Source of the DNA: Lachnospiraceae bacterium UBA3273
GTDB lineage: Bacteria > Bacillota > Clostridia > Lachnospirales > Lachnospiraceae
NCBI GenBank assembly: GCA_002362385.1
Contig: DEUB01000055.1
Span: 71,667 to 135,666 of the forward strand
Length of the DNA stretch: 64,000 nt
Direction of reading: 5' to 3'
Positions 1 through 8,234 of this stretch are shown piece by piece. A model generated the notes under the pieces. That model did no database searches, was not told the origin of the DNA, and worked only from the letters and a program-made list of their open reading frames with translations. Positions within the stretch are counted from its first letter, which is position 1. Every line of letters begins with the position of its first letter. A program made the position numbers and the translations under genes.

Positions 1-726
1 TCTGAAGCTCTGATAACGAATCAATATGGGGAAAAGGTGGTTCTTTTAGAGATCGTAAACGATTCATCTGAAATTGTATACGGCACGGTAACAGAAATTT
101 CGGTAAACGGTCTGATCGTGTCTGACAGCGAAGTGACGATGGGAGTGGATGATTCCATAAACCCCGGAACTCGCCGTATCAAGGCGTGGACGCTGAATGA
201 AATTCTTCGTGCGGATTTTCTGGAAGTGTTTGGGATTTCTGATGTGGGAGAATTTTCATGTTTGTTTACTGTAAATGATGAAGACTATAGGGAGAGTATT
301 TCACAGGAGGAGATCAGTTTTAAAATTTCAGAAGAAGCATCGCTTTTTGATGCCGACGGTGTGGAAGTATATAACGAAAATGGAATACGCATTATTTCAA
401 AAGGATTGTTTGAAGCTTATTATGAGTACAGCAGTGATATAGAAATAGTGCTTTTGATAGAGAATCATTCCTCAGAAGAAATATATATTGATGTTGCCGG
501 CCATTCGGTTTTCATTAACGGTTCTATGAGAGATAATATGACTGTTGGTCAAAAAGTGCCCTCCGAAAAGTATGCTGCTGTTGATGTGGAGTTGGATGCA
601 TCGGGGCTGGATGAAACAGGGATCCATGATATAGATGATATCAAAGAAGCAGAGATCGCTTTTCAAATAAAGGATGCAGAAGGAAATGTCATTGCACAGC
701 CATTGGTCTCTGTTGATTATCAATAA
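1..726 (+). CDS. Tandem beta-domain protein, 5' end outside window
   Basis: The reading frame is open from the first base, so the gene begins upstream of the window; the in-frame GTG at 37 has no convincing SD site and is probably internal. Two similar blocks follow each other, roughly codons 25-100 and 145-235. Each has an Asn-Gly segment (VNGLIVSD; VFINGSM), then a polar stretch and an I-x-x-I-x-E/F-like strand (IAFQIKD near the end). This resembles the immunoglobulin-like repeats found at the C-terminus of many Lachnospiraceae zinc-ribbon or lipoprotein-type surface proteins. No catalytic residues are visible. It ends seven bases inside the convergent transporter gene. Function unknown; extracytoplasmic location is inferred. 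Confidence 0.7.
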   Translation, partial: SEALITNQYGEKVVLLEIVNDSSEIVYGTVTEISVNGLIVSDSEVTMGVDDSINPGTRRIKAWTLNEILRADFLEVFGISDVGEFSCLFTVNDEDYRESISQEEISFKISEEASLFDADGVEVYNENGIRIISKGLFEAYYEYSSDIEIVLLIENHSSEEIYIDVAGHSVFINGSMRDNMTVGQKVPSEKYAAVDVELDASGLDETGIHDIDDIKEAEIAFQIKDAEGNVIAQPLVSVDYQ

Positions 727-1886
727 TATGCCTTATCCACCTGAATAACCCCGTAATAACTGTCATCAATATCATGAATGCGTTTCTGCAGGTAATGAAC
801 GACCTCTTCATCGCTCATTTTAAATTCAAAGGGAAGAAGTACGTCAAAAATGATATTGGTATGGGTAGGACCCGGAACTACACGGAAGTCGTGGAGCTTG
901 ACAGAGGAATCCAGCGTTTTCAAGATAGATTCTATCCGGCCGTGGAGGCTGTCCGTTAAGGGATCGTTAACAAGGATGGGATCCATATGTATGACCGCTT
1001 CGCAATGACATTCTTTTGCCAGTTCTTTCTCAATGTTGTCGATCATATCGTGGATTTCCATAATATTTCCCCTGGAATCCACTTCCGCATGAAGGGAAAC
1101 CATGACCCTGCCGGGGCCGTAATCGTGGACGATCAGATCGTGAATGCCCAGCACTCCGTCATAGGAGGTAACGAGGGCTTCAACCTGCTCGATGAATTCC
1201 TTCTTGGGAGACTGGCCCAAAAGAGGGGAAATCGTATCTTTTGCGGCGCTGTATCCTGCGTAGAGAATGAATGCACCTACGGCAACGCCGCACCAGCCGT
1301 CAATATTAAGGCTGGTAAATCTGCACACCAGTGTGGAAATGAGAACCACAAGAGTTGCCAGGGAATCGCTTAAGGAATCCGTAGCGGTTGCTTTCATGGC
1401 GGCGGATTCGATTTTTCTGCCCACAGAGGTATTATAAAATGTCATGTAGAGCTTTACGCAGATAGAAGCAATGAGAATACCGATCACAAGGGGATCGGAG
1501 TTGATCGTTTCAGGATGTATGATCTTGCCTATGGAAGACTTTACCAGTTCAAAGCCCATAAAGATAATGGCTATGGAAACAAGGAAGCCGGAAATATATT
1601 CGATCCTGCCGTGGCCGAAGGGATGATGGATATCCGGCTTTTGCCCCGCCATCTGGAAACCCACCAGTGTAATAAAGGAAGAGCCTGCGTCGGAGAGGTT
1701 GTTCAGGGCGTCGGCGGTAATGGCGATGGAGTTGCTGATAAAGCCTGCAAAGAATTTGCCTGCAAAAAGGCATAAGTTCAAAAAGATCCCTACAGCGCCG
1801 CACATAACCCCATAGGCTTTGCGTACGTCTTGAGAAGCTGTATCATCTTTGTCAGTGATCAGTAAGCTGCTTAATAAAGTAATCAT
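720..1886 (-). CDS. Cation diffusion facilitator, MntE-like (388 aa)
   Basis: Membrane antiporter of the CDF family, exporting divalent metal against protons. About six transmembrane helices lie in residues 25-220, followed by a cytoplasmic ZT-dimer domain. The metal-site motifs are A-D-A-L-N-N-L-S-D in helix 2 and T-D-S-L-S-D-S in helix 5, which read as N-x3-D and D-x3-D. Zinc CDFs usually have His at one or both first positions; Asn/Asp is typical of Mn exporters such as MntE. The HPFGHGRIEYISG loop is typical of the family. At 388 aa it is about 90 aa longer than YiiP/CzcD, with a second ferredoxin-like repeat at the C-terminus, matching MntE length. It starts with MITLLSSLLI and converges on the preceding gene. 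Mn specificity is inferred. Confidence 0.85.
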   Translation of the reverse strand: MITLLSSLLITDKDDTASQDVRKAYGVMCGAVGIFLNLCLFAGKFFAGFISNSIAITADALNNLSDAGSSFITLVGFQMAGQKPDIHHPFGHGRIEYISGFLVSIAIIFMGFELVKSSIGKIIHPETINSDPLVIGILIASICVKLYMTFYNTSVGRKIESAAMKATATDSLSDSLATLVVLISTLVCRFTSLNIDGWCGVAVGAFILYAGYSAAKDTISPLLGQSPKKEFIEQVEALVTSYDGVLGIHDLIVHDYGPGRVMVSLHAEVDSRGNIMEIHDMIDNIEKELAKECHCEAVIHMDPILVNDPLTDSLHGRIESILKTLDSSVKLHDFRVVPGPTHTNIIFDVLLPFEFKMSDEEVVHYLQKRIHDIDDSYYGVIQVDKAYY

Positions 1887-2084
1887 GATAGTATTATGTA
1901 CCCCTTTATGTCTGATATTATATTTTATGTAATTCCATTTTTTTGTAAATAACAGGCCGGAAAATGTGCCGGTACAATGATAGGTTTTTGCCTGTTTTTA
2001 CTGATTTTACTTATTTTAAACCAAGTGCCGGGATTTCGCAATATGAAGATGGTCTTATGCAGAACAATGGGAATATGGCAGAAC

Positions 2085-2113
2085 TTGTCAATATTCCCCA
2101 AATATGCTATGAT
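2085..2113 (+). promoter_or_regulatory. SigA-type promoter for the 970-aa membrane protein
   Basis: TTGTCA (2085-2090), 17-bp spacer, TATGAT (2108-2113). The ATG of the next gene follows about 40 bases downstream, with a GGGGG-rich SD site. Confidence 0.6.
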
Positions 2114-2154
2114 TCCAAGGATATGAAAGCATAAAATGTCGGGGGTAGTATATA

Positions 2155-5067
2155 ATGGGGCATCATAAAAAAAAGACCGGCTTTATTACATGGAATATAT
2201 GGACGATATTTCTGTTTATTATCTTGGTTTTAAGCATTGCCTGTATGGGAGGAATTGCCTGGGTACGACAAAATTACCACAGCTTTCAGGACTTTATCGT
2301 AGGCGAAGTGGCTTATACCGGTACAAATAAATCTGGAGAATGGATCTTATTCTGGGCGCTTCTGGTATCGGGCTGCGTTCTGGCTGTTATTCTGGCATGT
2401 GTGGAGAAGCGCCATGAATACGGGAAGGAATCGGGAAAAGAAAACGGCAGGAGAAAGTGGCTGTTTTTGGCGCTCCTTTGTTTTCTGCCCATGCTTACCC
2501 ATCTTGTGATTTACGGCAGGACAACGGATATCATGATAATGCTCACAGCAATGACGGCGGGCATTGTTCTTATATACAGAGAAAAAAGCCTGTATATGGC
2601 CGCCCTGTATCTGTGCCTTTACTTTGCCGTTGAAAGTGCGGCAGTCCTGGCCGCTCTGGTTTTTCATGTCTACGTGCTGGGAGATTACGGGGTGCTTTTG
2701 GCTTCAGCCTGTATCTTTATCATTCTCTCCTGTCTGCTGCACAGGCTTCCGGGGGATAAAAAAAAGTTTTACGAAAGGCTTCTTGCGGTTTTACAGATCC
2801 CGGTCCCGGCTTTACTTCTTATTTATTTAAAAGATCAATATGCATATGAGGGATATACCTTTCAGGTAAATTTTCCGCGCCGTTATGTCGTGATCGTTTG
2901 CTGCCTGACGGCGATCATGGCGGCCTGCCAGTTAATAAAAGCTGCCGGGGTATTTAGAGGTAAGACGACATCGGGAAAACGGATATGGTTTCCAACGGTT
3001 TTTTCTACGTTCGCCTTTATATCCTATATGCCTCCTGCCATGCTGGTGCAGTCAGATCTGCATCATCACGGGGAGCAGATCCTTCCGTGGCAGCAGATCG
3101 TTATGCTGGGACAAAAGGCTTATGAAGAATATTCGCCTGCTTCCGGGCTTTTTCCCATGCTGACAGGAGCGGTAAACAGCCTGGTTTTCCATGGGAGGGC
3201 CGTGGAATACGGAATCAGTTATGTGCTTGTGGCTCTGTTAGTTGAAAGTATTATCATATACCTTCTGTATATAAGGCTGGGCGGGGAATGGACTTTTTTT
3301 GCGGCGGTAGTTTTTCATATGCCTGTTTACTGCAGGACATGGATCTTATTACCGGTACTTCTCATATTGTCAGAAGGACACTTAATAAAGAAGCGGGGCA
3401 GATGGCTCCTGTGCTGGGTGTTTTTATGCTTTTTATCAGGGCTGTATTATCCTTTGTTCGGTGTAGCTCTGCTGCTTGGCACATTTCCTTTTGGGGCGAT
3501 CCAGCTGATCGAGTTTATCAGAAACAGGGAATGGAAGGAAAGCAGATGGCCGGAATGGCTTTCAGGCGGCGGACTGCTTTTGATGATCGGCCTTTTAACA
3601 CCGCTTCTTTACCGTATGGCAAAACATGTCCTGTCTCTGGCAGGGCAGTCCATAGATGCGGACGGAATGGCGGTCATAGGAAACGAGCCGCCCGGATGGT
3701 TTATGCCTTATCTTTCGCATTGGAAGGGGTATGAACAGCTGTATTATATTCTGCGCATCCTCTTAGGCAGTCTGTTTGTTATCATGGCTGTTTATTTTCT
3801 GGTCAGGTATTTAAAGGTGAATAAAGAGCGCAGGAAGCTTTTGAACGGGCAATTTTTGCTGCTTGGCAGTATTCCGGCCGTTTTATGCATTTGTTATACT
3901 TACACTATGGTCTGTATGGACGAGGACTGGGTGGGGAATCTTTTATCCCGTTCCGGCCATGTTATTTTATTCGTATGCGGCCTGGCGGGGCTTGTGGTCT
4001 TGTTTGAAGCCGGAAAGGAACTGCTTGGGAGAAAGAATCAGGCCCTATTGATCGCAATGGCTTTCAGTATTCCTTTTTTGCTTTTCTACGAATGCGGCGA
4101 TTACGGATTTCCCTTTCTGGAAGGGGCAACGGACGGGGAGTCCTATGTGATAGGAGAATACAGCGCCAAGCTGCAGCCTTATGAGGTAAAGAGCAGTTAT
4201 GTCATGGTAACGGATGAGATCAAAGGGCAGTATCCCCATGTGGATTTTGACAGGATAGGGGATGGATTTATAGAACTAGAGACCCTGCAGCATCTGGATA
4301 AATATGCGTTTATTTACGAATATCTGAGGCAGTATGACGAACAGATAGAAATGCTCGGTTTTGAGCAGTCCCAGTTTTATTACTTTCTCTTAAATGAAAA
4401 GGCCGTGTATTCGGGAAGGACGGCCATAGCCAAAAGCAGGAAGGCATCCGAGGCGGTTATTACCGCCATAGATCCGGAGCATACTGTAGTCAGACAGGGA
4501 ATATCGACCTTAGAGCAGTATTATCTGTACCGCTTTTTTGTGCAGGCGGGATATGTTTACAGTGAAGAGCTTGGAATTTATATGCCGGGGAGCCTGTACC
4601 GTCAAATCTACGGCTGTGACGGTTCCTTAGCCGGTTCAACCTGGGCCCAGCCGTCAGACTGCGGCCTGGTGGCGGATGCTTTCGGCAAATCCCTTGATTC
4701 CATGGAAACCTGCGAAAAGACACAAGAGGATATAGAAAACGACATCAACATACAGGTCTCCGATGAAAATACCGCCGCAGTCCGTATTGAGACAAGCCGG
4801 CCCGTTGACGGGGGAAAGGCGGACTTTCTGTATATACGGTTAAAGAATGTACAGGGAGGTAAAATGGCGGTTTCCTTTAACGGTCCGGACGGGGAAGGCG
4901 GCGGTGGCGTAAGCTGTGACTGCGGGGACGGCAGTCTGCTTATTCCCGTGGGGACAAATCCTTTGTGGCTCCTTTCATCCCATACCCGGATCGACATACG
5001 GATAGAAGGGTGCAAAAGACCGCAGGATATAACGGTGGAAGAAGTGTCTTATTATCACTTAAAATGA
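2155..5067 (+). CDS. Large polytopic membrane protein, possible GT-C glycosyltransferase
   Basis: A 970-residue protein with a basic N-terminus (GHHKKK) and roughly a dozen or more hydrophobic helices spread over residues 15-640. A soluble C-terminal part of about 330 residues follows. Helix density, length and alternating loops resemble GT-C fold glycosyltransferases or polysaccharide-biosynthesis membrane proteins. I do not see the family's clear acidic motif in the first loop, so this is only a structural analogy. The C-terminal domain ends in beta-rich sequence with a Gly-rich turn (GPDGEGGGGVSC). The gene stands alone with its own promoter. GC content matches the neighbours. Function not recognised. 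Confidence 0.75.
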   Translation: MGHHKKKTGFITWNIWTIFLFIILVLSIACMGGIAWVRQNYHSFQDFIVGEVAYTGTNKSGEWILFWALLVSGCVLAVILACVEKRHEYGKESGKENGRRKWLFLALLCFLPMLTHLVIYGRTTDIMIMLTAMTAGIVLIYREKSLYMAALYLCLYFAVESAAVLAALVFHVYVLGDYGVLLASACIFIILSCLLHRLPGDKKKFYERLLAVLQIPVPALLLIYLKDQYAYEGYTFQVNFPRRYVVIVCCLTAIMAACQLIKAAGVFRGKTTSGKRIWFPTVFSTFAFISYMPPAMLVQSDLHHHGEQILPWQQIVMLGQKAYEEYSPASGLFPMLTGAVNSLVFHGRAVEYGISYVLVALLVESIIIYLLYIRLGGEWTFFAAVVFHMPVYCRTWILLPVLLILSEGHLIKKRGRWLLCWVFLCFLSGLYYPLFGVALLLGTFPFGAIQLIEFIRNREWKESRWPEWLSGGGLLLMIGLLTPLLYRMAKHVLSLAGQSIDADGMAVIGNEPPGWFMPYLSHWKGYEQLYYILRILLGSLFVIMAVYFLVRYLKVNKERRKLLNGQFLLLGSIPAVLCICYTYTMVCMDEDWVGNLLSRSGHVILFVCGLAGLVVLFEAGKELLGRKNQALLIAMAFSIPFLLFYECGDYGFPFLEGATDGESYVIGEYSAKLQPYEVKSSYVMVTDEIKGQYPHVDFDRIGDGFIELETLQHLDKYAFIYEYLRQYDEQIEMLGFEQSQFYYFLLNEKAVYSGRTAIAKSRKASEAVITAIDPEHTVVRQGISTLEQYYLYRFFVQAGYVYSEELGIYMPGSLYRQIYGCDGSLAGSTWAQPSDCGLVADAFGKSLDSMETCEKTQEDIENDINIQVSDENTAAVRIETSRPVDGGKADFLYIRLKNVQGGKMAVSFNGPDGEGGGGVSCDCGDGSLLIPVGTNPLWLLSSHTRIDIRIEGCKRPQDITVEEVSYYHLK

Positions 5068-5097
5068 TTGCCTTTTTGGGTTCCCGCGTAGTATAAT
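5068..5097 (+). promoter_or_regulatory. SigA-type promoter for gpmI
   Basis: TTGCCT (5068-5073), 18-bp spacer, TATAAT (5092-5097). This would give a leader of about 140 nt before gpmI. I saw no recognised riboswitch in the leader. Confidence 0.5.
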
Positions 5098-5243
5098 GAT
5101 TTGGGTTTATAAAGTAATCCCGCAAATATACAATAAGGACAGGAGCCCGGCAGGCATGAATTTGACGGCGGCAGGGACGGTTCTTTGAGCATTCGCTAAA
5201 TGAATGGACAAAATGAAATTTATGATAGTAAAGGAGAATGGAA

Positions 5244-6800
5244 ATGAGTAAAAAACCAACTGTACTGATGATTCTCGACGGATACGGCCTCAATGAAAAG
5301 ACCGAAGGAAATGCGGTAGCCGAGGCTAAGACGCCTGTTATGGACAAGCTGATGGCGGAATGTCCCTTTGTAAAGGGCAATGCTTCCGGCATGGCGGTAG
5401 GACTTCCCGACGGGCAGATGGGTAATTCCGAGGTGGGACATCTGAATATGGGCGCAGGCCGCATTGTATATCAGGAACTGACAAGGATCACGAAGGAGAT
5501 CCAGGACGGAACATTTTTTACCAATCCCGAGTTGATGGATGCGGTGGAAAACTGTAAGAAAAACGATTCTTCTTTCCATATGTTCGGCCTGGTATCGGAC
5601 GGTGGCGTTCACAGCCACAACACCCATTTATATGGCCTGTTGGAACTGGCGAAGAGAAACGGACTGAAAAAAGTATATGTTCACTGCTTCTTAGACGGCC
5701 GTGACACGCCTCCTGCATCAGGGAAGGACTTTGTGGCGGATTTAGAGGCTGAAATGGCAAAGATCGGCGTAGGGGAAGTAGGCGTAGTAAGCGGACGCTA
5801 CTATGCTATGGACAGGGACAACAATTATGACCGTGTACAGCTTGCCTATGACGCCCTGACAAAGGGAGTGGGCCTGCATGCCGACAGTGCAACAGGCGCT
5901 ATCCAGGAATCCTATGACAGAGGCGAGACCGATGAGTTTGTAAAGCCTACGGTCGTTATGAAAAACGGCGCTCCCGTAGCCACCATCAAAGACGGGGACA
6001 GCGTGGTATTCTTTAATTTCCGTCCCGACAGGGCAAGGGAGATTACCAGATGCTTCTGCTGTGAGGACGATTTCTTTCAAGATATTAACTTTAAGAGGGA
6101 AAAGAGATTAAATCTGACCTATGTATGCTTCTCCGATTATGATCCGACTATTCCCAATAAGGAAGTTGCATTTAAAAAGATTTCCATTACCAATACCTTC
6201 GGAGAGTGGCTGGCTGACCATGATATGAAGCAGGCAAGGATCGCCGAGACGGAAAAATACGCTCATGTTACCTTCTTCTTTAACGGCGGCGTGGAAGAAC
6301 CCAACAAAGGCGAGGACAGAATCCTAGTCAATTCTCCCAAGGATGTGGCTACCTATGACCTGAAACCTGAAATGAGCGCATACGAGGTGTGTGATAAATT
6401 ATGCGGCGCCATTACTTCCGGCAAGTATGATGTGATCATCATCAACTTTGCAAATCCCGATATGGTAGGGCATACAGGAGTTGAGGCGGCAGCGATCAAG
6501 GCGGTAGAGGCTGTTGATGAATGTGTGGGCAAAGCGGTAGATGCATTAAAGAGTGTAGACGGACAGATGTTTATCTGTGCCGACCATGGCAATGCCGAAC
6601 AGCTTGTGGATTATGAAACAGGCGCGCCCTTTACGGCACATACCACAAACCAGGTTCCTTTTATTCTGGTAAATGCAGATCCTGCCTACGGATTGAGGGA
6701 AGGCGGATGCTTGGCGGATATCGTGCCGACTCTGATCGAGTTGATGGGAATGGAAAAACCTGCGGAAATGACGGGAAGTTCCCTTTTAATCAAAAAATAA
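5244..6800 (+). CDS. gpmI: 2,3-bisphosphoglycerate-independent phosphoglycerate mutase
   Basis: Glycolytic enzyme interconverting 3- and 2-phosphoglycerate using two Mn ions and a phosphoserine intermediate. Visible motifs are the N-terminal metal ligand in MILDGYG, the nucleophile in GNSEVGHLNMGAGR (Ser62 by this start) and the C-terminal metal-binding CADHGNAEQ followed by TAHTTNQVPF. Length 518 aa is normal. The ATG at 5244 lies 7 bases after AAGGAG; an ATG at 5238 almost overlaps the SD and is unlikely. It is followed by a YitT-family gene with no clear terminator between them other than the hairpin described at 6815-6891. Confidence 0.97.
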   Translation: MSKKPTVLMILDGYGLNEKTEGNAVAEAKTPVMDKLMAECPFVKGNASGMAVGLPDGQMGNSEVGHLNMGAGRIVYQELTRITKEIQDGTFFTNPELMDAVENCKKNDSSFHMFGLVSDGGVHSHNTHLYGLLELAKRNGLKKVYVHCFLDGRDTPPASGKDFVADLEAEMAKIGVGEVGVVSGRYYAMDRDNNYDRVQLAYDALTKGVGLHADSATGAIQESYDRGETDEFVKPTVVMKNGAPVATIKDGDSVVFFNFRPDRAREITRCFCCEDDFFQDINFKREKRLNLTYVCFSDYDPTIPNKEVAFKKISITNTFGEWLADHDMKQARIAETEKYAHVTFFFNGGVEEPNKGEDRILVNSPKDVATYDLKPEMSAYEVCDKLCGAITSGKYDVIIINFANPDMVGHTGVEAAAIKAVEAVDECVGKAVDALKSVDGQMFICADHGNAEQLVDYETGAPFTAHTTNQVPFILVNADPAYGLREGGCLADIVPTLIELMGMEKPAEMTGSSLLIKK

Positions 6801-6814
6801 TTGCAAAGAATAGT

Positions 6815-6891
6815 AAAACCGTTATGGGAAATACTAGAAAAAAATTCTCAGGAGGCTTTTTCGTGAAAAAGTATTTTTCCATAACGGTTTT
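6815..6891 (+). promoter_or_regulatory. Inverted repeat enclosing the YitT gene's SD site and start
   Basis: Left arm 6815-6835 (AAAACCGTTATGG plus GAAATACT) pairs with right arm 6871-6891 (GTATTTTT plus CCATAACGGTTTT). This gives 13 contiguous base pairs plus a further imperfect segment. The SD (AGGAGG, 6849-6854) and the GTG start (6863) sit in the loop of about 35 nt. The right arm is inside the coding region and is followed by T-rich sequence. It could terminate gpmI transcripts or control YitT translation. Confidence 0.55.
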
Positions 6892-7702
6892 TTCTGTTCT
6901 TTTTGCATGCAGCATCGCCTTTTTTTTAGAGCCGAACGATCTTGCGCCGGGCGGGATAACGGGAATCTCTATTTTATTAAACGCCCTTACGGGAATCGGA
7001 ACGGGAACATGGGTGTTTGCTTTGAATATTCCCATTCTCATTGTGGGATGGTGGAAGTTCGGCGGGAAATTCATGATTTCAACAGTGTATTCCATCGGGG
7101 TGGTATCCACAGCCACCAATCTTTTGGAAGGAATGCCCGCCCTCACAAGGGATCCTTTGGCAGCAGCTCTCGCAGGGGCCTTTTTGACCGCGGTTTCCAT
7201 CGGTTCTATTATGAAGCTCCACGCCACCACGGGAGGCATTGACATCATTGTAAAGCTGATGCGCCGCAAATATCCCCATCTGCGTACGGGAAGGCTTTAC
7301 CTTATGATCGACAGCCTGATCGTGGTGCTGGCAATATTGGTATTCGGAAAACTGGAATCGGGTATCTATGCGGGAATTACGGTTCTGGTAACCTCCTTTA
7401 TCATGGATCTGGTGCTTTACGGCAGGGATGAAGCCAGCCTGTTTTTTATTGTTACGGACTGCTCAAAGGAAGTGGCGGAAAAGCTTATGGAGGATCTGGA
7501 GGTAGGCGTTACCTATCTGAAGGGGAAAGGAGCATTTAAAGAACGGGAAAAGGATATCATTCTCTGCGCCACAAGGAAGATCCAGGCCCCCAAGCTGGAA
7601 GCCATCGTAAAAGAAGTGGATAAGAACGCGTTTTTGATCGTGACAAGCGCTAATGAGATTTACGGGGAGGGATATAAATCCTATGATGCGGAAATTGTGT
7701 GA
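6863..7702 (+). CDS. YitT-family membrane protein (DUF161 + DUF2179)
   Basis: Integral membrane protein with about five helices in the first 190 residues, including the family block FFLEPNDLAPGGITGISILLN. A cytoplasmic DUF2179 domain of about 80 residues follows (FIVTDCSKEVAEKL ... KDIILCATRK). Family members occur in several paralogues in Firmicutes; transport of an unidentified solute is suspected but not shown. The GTG at 6863 lies 8 bases after AGGAGG and gives 279 aa, the usual length. Upstream in-frame codons overlap gpmI and lack an SD. The start region lies inside a long inverted repeat. Confidence 0.88.
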   Translation: MKKYFSITVFSVLFACSIAFFLEPNDLAPGGITGISILLNALTGIGTGTWVFALNIPILIVGWWKFGGKFMISTVYSIGVVSTATNLLEGMPALTRDPLAAALAGAFLTAVSIGSIMKLHATTGGIDIIVKLMRRKYPHLRTGRLYLMIDSLIVVLAILVFGKLESGIYAGITVLVTSFIMDLVLYGRDEASLFFIVTDCSKEVAEKLMEDLEVGVTYLKGKGAFKEREKDIILCATRKIQAPKLEAIVKEVDKNAFLIVTSANEIYGEGYKSYDAEIV

Positions 7703-7801
7703 TTCTACGGATCGGGGATTATAATACAATTTGGTTATGTGAATTTGGTTATGTAGTATTTTCATAATGTCTGTACAATAAATACAGAATAACGGTAGAT
7801 G

Positions 7802-7845
7802 AAAGGATGGTGTCAAGAAAAAATACTTGACACCATCCTTTTTTT
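7802..7845 (+). terminator. Strong intrinsic terminator after the YitT gene
   Basis: A perfect 16-bp stem (7802-7817 with 7826-7841) closes an 8-nt A-rich loop, and the T-run begins within the right arm. The right arm also holds the -35 box of the next promoter. Confidence 0.85.
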
Positions 7846-7855
7846 CCTGTATGAT
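7827..7855 (+). promoter_or_regulatory. Consensus SigA promoter for ylxM-ffh-rpsP-khpA
   Basis: TTGACA (7827-7832), 17-bp spacer, TATGAT (7850-7855). The -35 box is embedded in the right arm of the preceding terminator. It lies about 30 nt before the ylxM start. Confidence 0.8.
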
Positions 7856-7886
7856 GCAATAGGTGTAAGCAGGATAGGTGGACAGT

Positions 7887-8231
7887 ATGGAAAAAATAGT
7901 AGCGCAAAGTCTGTTGTTTGACTTCTATGGAGAACTGCTGACAAGCCATCAGCAAAAAGTATATCAGGATGCGGTTTTTAACGATATGTCTTTAAGCGAG
8001 GTCGCCGACAACTACGGGATTTCCCGTCAGGGCGTTCATGATTTGTTAAAGCGCTGTGACAAGGCAATGGAAGAGTATGAAGATAAACTTCATCTCATTG
8101 CAAAGTTTACCCTGATCAGGGATAAGTTAAAGGACATTCAGGAAACGGCGGATACCATGACGGCGGACTGCTTACAGGAAAACAGAGAACGGATTCATCA
8201 TCTGGCGGCAGAGATTTTGGAGGAGTTATAA
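7887..8231 (+). CDS. ylxM: YlxM/UPF0122 helix-turn-helix protein
   Basis: Small (114 aa) sigma-70 region 4-like HTH protein co-encoded with ffh throughout Firmicutes. It is thought to modulate the signal recognition particle pathway. The HTH is visible at about residues 35-60 (SLSEVADNYGISRQGVHDLLKRC). The rest is helical and charged. ATG 7887 follows AGGTGG by about five bases; an in-frame GTG at 7878 overlaps that SD and is less likely. The stop is three bases before ffh. Confidence 0.93.
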   Translation: MEKIVAQSLLFDFYGELLTSHQQKVYQDAVFNDMSLSEVADNYGISRQGVHDLLKRCDKAMEEYEDKLHLIAKFTLIRDKLKDIQETADTMTADCLQENRERIHHLAAEILEEL

Positions 8232-8234
8232 TAC

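Noticed and set aside
7728..7754. Tandem 13-nt direct repeat after the YitT gene
   Set aside because: Only two copies of an AT-rich word; probably a small slippage duplication.
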